From: Bacteroidales bacterium
GTDB lineage: Bacteria; Bacteroidota; Bacteroidia; Bacteroidales; UBA12077
Length of the DNA: 5,354 nt
NCBI GenBank assembly: GCA_030600865.1
Contig: JAUVUS010000208.1
Span: 1 to 5,354, forward strand
Direction: 5' to 3'
Below, piece by piece: positions 1 through 5,354 of the stretch; within the stretch, counting starts at the first letter, position 1; each line of letters starts with the position of its first letter. A program made the translations under genes and the position numbers. Below the pieces are notes generated by a model that ran no database searches, was not told the origin of the DNA, and worked only from the letters and a program-made list of their open reading frames with translations.

Positions 1-799
1 CATAAGCCAGTATTCCTAATGTTGTTCCGATAATTGCAGATGTGCCTGTTGCCAATCCATCCAAACCATCGGTTAGGTTTGCACCATTGGAAACTGCTGT
101 AACAATTAATATTACCACAATTATAAATACCAACCAGGCTGCCTTTTGGCTATGTTTTCCCAAAAATTTAACAAGATATTCGTAATCAAATTCATTGTTT
201 TTGAAAAATGGAATCGTCGTTTTTGTTGATTTTATATCATGAGAAATTTTTTGTGTATTTTTTTCAGTTGTATTTCCCTTTATTATTTGTTCTGTCGTAA
301 TATTTTTACTTTCAATATTCTTTTCACGAACTACAACATCATTGTTCAGAAAAAGAGTTAAGCCAACAATTAGTCCTAACCCAACCTGTCCTATAATTTT
401 AAATTTACCAGCAAGGCCTTCTTTATTCTTTCTAAATATTTTAATGTAATCATCTAAAAACCCAACAAATCCAAGCCATACAGTAGTAATAAGCATTAAG
501 ATCACATAGATATTTAATATATCAGCAAATAATAAAGTTGGAATAATAATAGATCCCAGGATGATAATTCCTCCCATTGTCGGAGTTCCTTTTTTGCTCA
601 TTTGACCCTCTAGTCCAAGATCTCTAACTTCTTCTCCTATTTGTTGTTTTCGCAAAAAATTAATAACCCGTTTACCAAAAATCATCGAAATAATAAGAGA
701 AGTAATTACGGTCATCGCCGAACGAAACGAAATGTATTGAAACATTCCTGCGCCCGGAAAATTAAACTGATCTAAATATGCAAAAAGATAATAAAGCAT
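1..799 (-). CDS. mraY: MraY, phospho-MurNAc-pentapeptide transferase (lipid I synthase), 3' end cut by window edge
   Basis: This integral membrane enzyme transfers phospho-MurNAc-pentapeptide from UDP to undecaprenyl phosphate, making lipid I on the inner face of the cytoplasmic membrane. The frame opens with ATG at 799 and runs off the left edge after 266 codons. Visible are hydrophobic segments near residues 24-42, 74-91, 97-115, 133-151 and 222-238, and the start of another after 253. The family motif GTPTMGG is at 71-77, the catalytic Asp pair D116-D117 is in FLDDY, and NLTDGLDGLA is at 241-250. The C-terminal part, including the family's HHH loop, lies outside the window. The loop at about 152-220, between the fourth and fifth membrane segments, is long and polar, as I recall for Bacteroidota MraY compared with the shorter E. 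coli loop. The gene starts 8 bases after the murE stop, without a clear Shine-Dalgarno. Identity is certain; truncation is due only to the window. Confidence 0.97.
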   Translation of the reverse strand, partial: MLYYLFAYLDQFNFPGAGMFQYISFRSAMTVITSLIISMIFGKRVINFLRKQQIGEEVRDLGLEGQMSKKGTPTMGGIIILGSIIIPTLLFADILNIYVILMLITTVWLGFVGFLDDYIKIFRKNKEGLAGKFKIIGQVGLGLIVGLTLFLNNDVVVREKNIESKNITTEQIIKGNTTEKNTQKISHDIKSTKTTIPFFKNNEFDYEYLVKFLGKHSQKAAWLVFIIVVILIVTAVSNGANLTDGLDGLATGTSAIIGTTLGILAY

Positions 800-807
800 A
801 ATGCTTG

Positions 808-2283
808 CTAGTTATATAGTTCGTTAAAAATTTGTTTTATTACTTCTCGATCATCAAAATGCTGTTTTACTCCCTTAATTTCCTGATATGTTTCATGACC
901 TTTTCCTGCTACCAGAATTATATCTCCTTTTTTTGCAAGTAAACATGCTGTTCGTATTCCTTCCTTTCTATCAGCAATTGCCAATACTTTCTTTTTGTTT
1001 TCTGTATCAATCCCTGCTTTCATATCTTCGATAATAGTATTTGGTTCTTCAGATCGTGGGTTATCGGAAGTGAGTATTACCTTATCGCTATGAGCTGACA
1101 CAATCCTAGCCATTTCAGGGCGTTTTGTTTTATCGCGATCGCCCCCGGCACCAACAACAGTAATTAATTCCTGATTATCGTTACGGATTTGATTAATAGC
1201 ATTTAAAACATTTAACAAAGCATCCGGAGTATGAGCGTAATCAACAATTGCTGTAATTCCATTTTCTGACCTCAGTGTTTCGAACCTGCCTTCTACAGGT
1301 TTTATTTCACTCAAAGTTGTAAGAACTTCGTTTTTATCAAATCCAAGCATTGTAGCACATGCGTAAACCGATAATACATTATAAGCATTAAACCTTCCCA
1401 CAAAATATGTCCAAACATCAGTATTATCAATATTCAACATAGATCCCTCGAAATGGCTTTCGATAATCTTAGCCTTAAAATCTGCGACTGATCGAACAGC
1501 ATAATTCTTTACTTTCGCTTTGCAGTTTTGCACCATTACATTTCCGTTCTTATCGTCAGTATTTATCAATGCAAAACTTTCAGGTTTTAAATCATCAAAG
1601 AATTTCTTTTTGGCTTTAATGTATTCGGCAAAAGTTTTATGATAATCTAAATGCTCGTGTGAAATATTTGTAAATAATGCTCCTGCAAAATCAAGCCCCG
1701 CAATTCTATTTTGATCAATGGCATGCGAGCTTACTTCCATAAAGCAATATTCGCAACCATAATCGACCATTTGCCTCATGAGCTTATTTATTTGAACAGC
1801 ATCTGGCGTTGTGTGCGTAGCATCAATCGTTTTATCATCAATATAATTTCTAACTGTTGAAAGTAATCCAACTTTATACCCTAGTTTTCGAACCAGATTA
1901 TATAATAATGTTACTGTTGTTGTTTTACCATTTGTTCCGGTAATACCAACCAGTTTTAATTTTGAAGATGGATTTTCATAATAAGCTGATGCTAATTTAC
2001 CCAGTGCCTGTGATGAATTTTCAACTTGTATAAAAACAACATCTTTTGATTGCTCAGCAGGAATGGTTTCGCAAACAATAGCTTTTGCTCCTTTTTTAAT
2101 AGCCGTGTTAATAAAATCATGACCATCGACCTGCGTTCCTTTAACTGCAACAAACAAACATCCTAAATTCACTTTTCGGGAATCGAAAATAATTGCTGTA
2201 ACAGGGATTTCGGTATTACCTATTAACTGAGTAACTTTTACAAATTTTAATATGTCGCTTAAAACTTTCACTTCAATTTTCAA
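808..2283 (-). CDS. murE: MurE, UDP-MurNAc-L-Ala-D-Glu ligase, probably meso-diaminopimelate-adding
   Basis: This cytoplasmic ATP-dependent amide ligase adds the third residue of the peptidoglycan stem peptide. Numbering is from a TTG start (491 residues, normal family length). The N-terminal UDP-binding domain carries DSRKV at 34-38. The central ATPase domain has the P-loop GITGTNGKTTT (113-123), THTTPD (156-161) and EVSSHA (183-188). K225 in YIKAKKKFF is the probable carbamylated lysine. The C-terminal domain has DYAHTPD (348-354), GAGGDRDKTKRPEM (378-391), DNPR (407-410) and GKGHE (460-464). DNPR is the signature of meso-DAP-specific MurE; lysine-adding enzymes differ there. The frame has no ATG start. 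TTG at 2283 directly follows the ftsI stop and is in the same frame. GTG at 2271 would give a protein beginning (M)KVLSDIL, which looks more like the usual family N-terminus. Function is certain; the start could be either. No murF follows, which fits Bacteroidota. Confidence 0.97.
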   Translation of the reverse strand: MKIEVKVLSDILKFVKVTQLIGNTEIPVTAIIFDSRKVNLGCLFVAVKGTQVDGHDFINTAIKKGAKAIVCETIPAEQSKDVVFIQVENSSQALGKLASAYYENPSSKLKLVGITGTNGKTTTVTLLYNLVRKLGYKVGLLSTVRNYIDDKTIDATHTTPDAVQINKLMRQMVDYGCEYCFMEVSSHAIDQNRIAGLDFAGALFTNISHEHLDYHKTFAEYIKAKKKFFDDLKPESFALINTDDKNGNVMVQNCKAKVKNYAVRSVADFKAKIIESHFEGSMLNIDNTDVWTYFVGRFNAYNVLSVYACATMLGFDKNEVLTTLSEIKPVEGRFETLRSENGITAIVDYAHTPDALLNVLNAINQIRNDNQELITVVGAGGDRDKTKRPEMARIVSAHSDKVILTSDNPRSEEPNTIIEDMKAGIDTENKKKVLAIADRKEGIRTACLLAKKGDIILVAGKGHETYQEIKGVKQHFDDREVIKQIFNELYN

Positions 2284-2286
2284 TTA
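2269..2286 (-). other. ftsI/murE junction: TAA followed at once by in-frame TTG, then GTG
   Basis: The minus strand reads TAATTGAAAATTGAAGTG. The ftsI stop TAA (2286-2284) is followed without a gap by TTG (2283) in the same frame, and GTG comes four codons later (2271). These are the only plausible starts before the conserved DSRKV region, since no ATG occurs there. A Shine-Dalgarno is absent. The bases before GTG are A-rich, which fits Bacteroidota translation starts. The choice between TTG and GTG stays open. Confidence 0.7.
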
Positions 2287-4413
2287 ATTAAATGACATTT
2301 CGAGAACTACAAGATCCCCTCTTGAGACTCTTCCTCCCGGAGCAATCGATTGTTTTAAAATTGTTCCTCGCCCCTGCAACTCAACACTCATACCTATATT
2401 CTCAAGGATAAAAACAGCATCTTTAACTCCCATTCCTTTTACATTAGGCATTAAATTTTCTGTGATGGTTCTATTTCCCAGCTTCACACAAGAATCCAAC
2501 TTTGTTGTTATAACCCAATCGGAAACTACATCTTCATCCTTTACATTTATTCCTAAATCAGTGAGAGCATATTTCAGTTCATCTTTATAACTGTTCTTTG
2601 TATAAGGAATTTTCACTTCGCTGGTTGTTTCATCTGTTGCAAGGTTTAATCCATCGTACATTTCAAAATTTGTAGCATAAACCTTATCGGCAATTTCTCT
2701 AAATACAGGACCCGCAACTATATTTCCGTAATAAACATTTCGTGATGGCGCATTTACTACTACAATACATGAATACTTTGGATTATCGGCCGGAAAATAT
2801 CCTGCAAATGATGCCTGATAACTAATTCTGGACTTATCGCTATATCCTGACTCCTCATTTGCTATTTGTGCTGTTCCTGTTTTTCCGGCAATTTTATAGT
2901 TGGTATTTCTTATATTTTTTGCAGTACCACGTTCCACAACTCCTTCAAGCATTATTTTTACTTTTCGCAAAGTAGACCTTGAGCAAATCGACTGCTTTAA
3001 TACATCCGTATCGAATGTTTTAACTAAATCACCATGATACATTAATCCTTTTACAAACTTTGGTTGCACCATCTTCCCATCATTGGCAATTGCATTATAA
3101 AATGTAAGCATTTGCAATGGAGTTAACCGAACCTCATAACCAATCGACATTTGCGGCAATGAAACTCCCGACCAGAATTTATCGCCCGGATATTTAATTT
3201 CAGGTTCACCCTCACCTTTAATTGCAATTCCTAAACGATTATTCAGATTCATACTGTAAAGGCGATTAATAAATTTTTCTTCTTTTCCGGTATAGTAATC
3301 AGTTACCAATTTTGAGATACCAACATTCGAAGAAACTTCAAAAACTTCCTGAACCGTACATATTCCATGCCCGCCTTTTTTGGTATCCGTAATTTTTTTG
3401 TCGTAGTAAAGTATTTCACCATTGCCTGTATTCACAGTATCGTTCAAATCGACATAGCCATCTTCCAACAAAGCAATTATAGATGCCAATTTAAAGGTTG
3501 AACCCGGGGCCCTGCTTTCGCCAATTGCATAATTGTACAATTCTTTATATTGACCTTTACTATTCCGCTCAAGGTTTACTATTGCCTTTATTTCTCCTGT
3601 TGAAACTTCCATTAAAACAGCTGTTCCATGCTGCGCTTCGTGACGAATTAATTGTTTTAACAAAGCATTTTCGGCTACATCCTGAATATCGACATCAATT
3701 GTTGTAATCACATCCATACCATCTTTAGGCTCCACTTCATTGCCATCATGAACAGGCATCCATACGTTCCCGTTTAATCGTTGCATAAGCCTAACGCCAT
3801 CAACACCTTTTAGCTCTTTATCGAAAGCACCTTCAATTCCCACGACATTTCCACCTTCACCTTTTGTTGTATAACCAATTGTTCTTGAAGCCAAACTAAC
3901 ATGTGGCTGAATTCTAAGGTTTGTTTGTAAAGCAATAAACCCGCCTTTATACTGACCCAATCTAAAAATTGGGAATGTCTTTATTTTTTTAAGTTGATTA
4001 TAATTAACCCTACGCTTAATTAAATGAAATCGCTCGCCATTTCTGCGAGCTTTTACCAATTCGTTTTTATATTCTGTGGCAGATTTATCTCGAAAAAGTT
4101 CAGATAACTTGTAAGCCAAAGAATCAACATTTGAGTTAAAAGTGACATCATCCATTCCCGTACTTCGAGTATCCATACGAATTTCATAGTATGGTACAGA
4201 GCTCGCAAGTAACCTTCCATCTGTTGCCAATATATCCCCCCGATTCGATTCAATTGTAATGTCCTTTAAAGTAAGTGATTGAGCCTTTTTTTCCCATTTA
4301 CCACCCTCAATTAACTGCAGATAGAGAATCTTACCAACAATAAGGATAGCAAATGCAAGCATGAATATGTATATCACACCAACTCTCCATACTATTTCTT
4401 TTTTTAAAGGCAT
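2284..4413 (-). CDS. ftsI: FtsI/PBP3-type class B penicillin-binding protein with C-terminal PASTA domain
   Basis: This septal D,D-transpeptidase is anchored in the inner membrane and cross-links peptidoglycan in the periplasm during division, with FtsW as the expected glycosyltransferase partner. The 709-residue protein has a short cytoplasmic start (KK at 4-5) and one membrane segment at about 11-33. A non-catalytic dimerisation/pedestal domain follows (about 50-225), with NRGDILA at 57-63 and GIEGAFDKEL at 192-201. The transpeptidase domain spans about 260-578. All three catalytic motifs are present: S305-T-F-K308 (nucleophile S305), S361-S-N363 and K511-T-G-T514. A linker of about 75 residues leads to a PASTA domain at about 653-709 (starting LMPNVKGMGVKDAV). 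It is longer than E. coli FtsI (588 residues) because of this tail, which as far as I recall is usual in Bacteroidota. Spacing and position between ftsL and murE support FtsI over an elongation PBP2. The ATG at 4413 lies 8 bases after the ftsL stop; no clear Shine-Dalgarno is seen. Confidence 0.96.
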   Translation of the reverse strand: MPLKKEIVWRVGVIYIFMLAFAILIVGKILYLQLIEGGKWEKKAQSLTLKDITIESNRGDILATDGRLLASSVPYYEIRMDTRSTGMDDVTFNSNVDSLAYKLSELFRDKSATEYKNELVKARRNGERFHLIKRRVNYNQLKKIKTFPIFRLGQYKGGFIALQTNLRIQPHVSLASRTIGYTTKGEGGNVVGIEGAFDKELKGVDGVRLMQRLNGNVWMPVHDGNEVEPKDGMDVITTIDVDIQDVAENALLKQLIRHEAQHGTAVLMEVSTGEIKAIVNLERNSKGQYKELYNYAIGESRAPGSTFKLASIIALLEDGYVDLNDTVNTGNGEILYYDKKITDTKKGGHGICTVQEVFEVSSNVGISKLVTDYYTGKEEKFINRLYSMNLNNRLGIAIKGEGEPEIKYPGDKFWSGVSLPQMSIGYEVRLTPLQMLTFYNAIANDGKMVQPKFVKGLMYHGDLVKTFDTDVLKQSICSRSTLRKVKIMLEGVVERGTAKNIRNTNYKIAGKTGTAQIANEESGYSDKSRISYQASFAGYFPADNPKYSCIVVVNAPSRNVYYGNIVAGPVFREIADKVYATNFEMYDGLNLATDETTSEVKIPYTKNSYKDELKYALTDLGINVKDEDVVSDWVITTKLDSCVKLGNRTITENLMPNVKGMGVKDAVFILENIGMSVELQGRGTILKQSIAPGGRVSRGDLVVLEMSFN

Positions 4414-4424
4414 TAATCCATTTA
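4411..4424 (-). other. ftsL/ftsI junction with nested stop, mini-ORF and start
   Basis: The minus strand reads TAAATGGATTAATG. TAA ends ftsL, the next in-frame codons ATG GAT TAA form a three-codon mini-ORF, and its stop shares one A with the ftsI ATG. No Shine-Dalgarno is visible; the upstream bases are A/T-rich (TTGAAAAATAA). The ftsI ATG is supported by the normal length of the cytoplasmic tail before the membrane segment. Whether the mini-ORF matters for reinitiation is unknown. Confidence 0.6.
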
Positions 4425-4802
4425 TTTTTCAATAATTATTTTTTTAGGTGGCTCCACTGATTCTATTAAACCCAAACCTTTACTTTCAACTAATTTTGCA
4501 ACTTCCGATTGTTTGCTATTAAACATCAACTCGGATGATGTTGTTATAGCTTCTGCGCGTAAATCATTTATTTCTTTTGTTAGTTCGATACTAGCACGAA
4601 CAACTTTTTCAGCATGATATCTGTTAGCGATATAGATAAATGCCAGAATAACAAGAAAAACAATGTACGGAAGCTGTTTCAGAACAAAATCATTGGCTAT
4701 TAAAGACCCATCAAGCAAATCTTTAATTGAACCAAACTTTTGTTCTTTGCGTTCTATCTTTTCTTCTATAAATTCTATATTTTCTTTTTTATCGCCAATC
4801 AT
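4422..4802 (-). CDS. ftsL: FtsL-like cell division protein (Bacteroidota FtsL_2 type)
   Basis: This is a small bitopic membrane protein, 126 residues. A charged cytoplasmic N-terminus (1-43, rich in K and E) leads to one hydrophobic segment at about 44-60 (LPYIVFLVILAFIYIAN). A periplasmic helix with coiled-coil character follows at about 63-107, and the tail is short and Lys/Ile-rich. The stretch SELMFNSKQSEVAKLV (90-105) resembles what I recall as the most conserved part of the Bacteroidota FtsL-like family. Topology and position, directly between rsmH and ftsI, match FtsL of other phyla, where it joins FtsB and FtsQ to activate FtsWI. Primary sequence similarity to E. coli FtsL is weak, so the role rests on context and architecture. 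Its ATG overlaps the rsmH stop, with a purine-rich AGAAAGAA just upstream. Such proteins have sometimes been labelled methyltransferase-related because of the neighbouring rsmH; nothing in the sequence supports that. Confidence 0.88.
   Translation of the reverse strand: MIGDKKENIEFIEEKIERKEQKFGSIKDLLDGSLIANDFVLKQLPYIVFLVILAFIYIANRYHAEKVVRASIELTKEINDLRAEAITTSSELMFNSKQSEVAKLVESKGLGLIESVEPPKKIIIEK
4799..4802 (-). other. ATGA stop/start overlap between rsmH and ftsL
   Basis: On the minus strand the bases read ATGA: the ATG opens ftsL and the overlapping TGA closes rsmH. This 4-base overlap is a common arrangement for translational coupling by termination and reinitiation. A purine-rich AGAAAGAA lies a few bases upstream, a weak Shine-Dalgarno-like stretch at best. 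The overlap is seen directly; coupling is inferred. Confidence 0.85.
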
Positions 4803-5354
4803 ATTCTTTCTGCTATTCGTAATTTAGCACTTCGTGCTCTATTGTTTTCCTTAATTTCAGCTTCGCCAGGTACAATTATTTTTCTGTTTACTGCCTTAAA
4901 CGGAACTTCTGTATTTCCAAAAAAATCTTTTTCGACTTCACCTTCGAACAAACCGTTTTTAATAAAATTCTTAACAATCCTATCTTCTAACGAATGATAT
5001 GTAATAACCACCAACCGTCCACCCGGCTTTATTACCTCAATCGTTTGAAAAAGCATGTCTTTTAAAAACTCCATTTCGCGATTTACTTCAATTCGTAATG
5101 CCTGAAATACTTTTGCCAAAAACTTATATTCTGCATGTTTTGGTAAATAAGGCATTAAAACATTGGTAAACTCTTTTACTGTTTCTATTTTCTTGCTTCT
5201 TCTTTGATCAACAATTGCTTTTGCCAGCTTTCGGCTATTTCTTAACTCCCCAAATTCCCAAAAAATCTTAGCCAAATGTCCTTCTTCATATTCATTTACC
5301 ACATTCTTAGCTGAAATCTTTGCGCTTTGATTCATTCGCATATCGAGCTCACCA
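4799..5354 (-). CDS. rsmH: RsmH (MraW), 16S rRNA m4C1402 methyltransferase, 5' part cut by window edge
   Basis: RsmH uses S-adenosylmethionine to N4-methylate C1402 in the decoding centre of 16S rRNA. Only the last 184 residues are visible. The frame stays open to the right edge, reading GELDMRMNQ, where the ELDMRM element is internal to the family, so the Met codon at 5341 is not the true start. The missing N-terminus would hold the first SAM-binding motif. Visible family landmarks, numbered from the first visible residue, are the helical insertion domain (about 20-90, including FQALRIEVNREM at 83-94), PGGRLVVITYHSLEDRIVKNF (110-130) and the terminal NNRARSAKLRIAER (170-183). The C-terminus looks complete, ending in TGA at 4801-4799. 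It is the most upstream gene of this stretch, as in most dcw clusters, and its stop overlaps the ftsL start, suggesting translational coupling. Confidence 0.96.
   Translation of the reverse strand, partial: GELDMRMNQSAKISAKNVVNEYEEGHLAKIFWEFGELRNSRKLAKAIVDQRRSKKIETVKEFTNVLMPYLPKHAEYKFLAKVFQALRIEVNREMEFLKDMLFQTIEVIKPGGRLVVITYHSLEDRIVKNFIKNGLFEGEVEKDFFGNTEVPFKAVNRKIIVPGEAEIKENNRARSAKLRIAERI

Noticed and set aside
800..807. Possible terminator or promoter between murE and mraY
   Set aside because: The gap is only 8 bases with no inverted repeat or T-run; it is an ordinary within-operon junction.
1135..1142. GCGATCGC palindrome, like the cyanobacterial HIP1 repeat
   Set aside because: A single copy inside murE that encodes the conserved GGDRDK stretch; no repetition in the window.
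3503..3512. CCCGGGGCCC, a GC-rich patch in AT-rich DNA
   Set aside because: It encodes the conserved RAPGS just before and at the FtsI catalytic serine; explained by coding constraint.
3498..3707. Plus-strand open frame of 69 codons
   Set aside because: It lies wholly opposite the ftsI transpeptidase region, whose SxxK motif and conserved frame are clear; the translated product is low-complexity and has no start signal or family features.
4053..4253. Second minus-strand open frame of 66 codons
   Set aside because: It is a shifted frame inside ftsI, which is intact and conserved there.
4395..4409. TTTAAAA followed by more A's at codons 2-5 of ftsI, resembling a -1 slippery heptamer in the right phase
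   Set aside because: It is only a few codons from the start, no downstream stem-loop or pseudoknot is evident, and no meaningful alternative product is seen; a chance effect of Leu-Lys-Lys codons in AT-rich DNA.
4740..4997. Plus-strand open frame of 85 codons across the rsmH/ftsL junction
   Set aside because: It is antisense to the conserved C-terminus of RsmH and the N-terminus of FtsL; the Phe/Leu/Ile-rich product is what antisense to Lys/Glu-rich coding sequence gives.

Overview
The window is a compact, one-directional piece of a bacterial division and cell wall (dcw) cluster. All five genes lie on the minus strand, so transcription runs from the right edge to the left edge: rsmH (3' part), ftsL-like, ftsI, murE, mraY (5' part). 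Coding sequence covers almost the whole window. The longest gap between genes is 8 bases, one junction is a 4-base stop/start overlap and one has no gap. I see no promoter, terminator, RNA gene, mobile element, repeat or CRISPR array. Any promoter for this stretch would have to lie beyond the right edge or inside the genes.

The organism is most likely a Bacteroidota member, probably Bacteroidales/Marinilabiliales-like (an inference from protein style and gene order, not a database match). The signs are AT-rich DNA and the order ftsL-ftsI-murE-mraY with no murF between murE and mraY. They also include an FtsL of the Bacteroidota 'FtsL_2' type, an FtsI ending in a PASTA domain, a MraY with a long polar extracytoplasmic loop, and starts lacking clear Shine-Dalgarno sequences. 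The DNPR motif in MurE points to meso-diaminopimelate peptidoglycan, as expected for a Gram-negative organism.

Layout from the upstream (right) end: 5354-4799 is the C-terminal part of the 16S rRNA m4C1402 methyltransferase RsmH. 4802-4422 is a short single-pass, coiled-coil division protein. 4413-2284 is the septal class B transpeptidase. 2283-808 is the UDP-MurNAc-tripeptide synthetase. 799-1 is the first 266 residues of the lipid I synthase MraY.

Together, MurE adds the third stem amino acid to the cytoplasmic precursor and MraY moves the finished UDP-MurNAc-pentapeptide onto the lipid carrier. FtsI cross-links the resulting glycan strands at the septum, where FtsL is part of the machinery that recruits and activates it. 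RsmH is a ribosome-modifying passenger conserved at the head of this cluster.

I found no undescribed system. The observations worth a second look are small: a murE with no ATG start, in frame directly behind the ftsI stop; a three-codon ATG-GAT-TAA mini-ORF between ftsL and ftsI; and a long polar loop in MraY.
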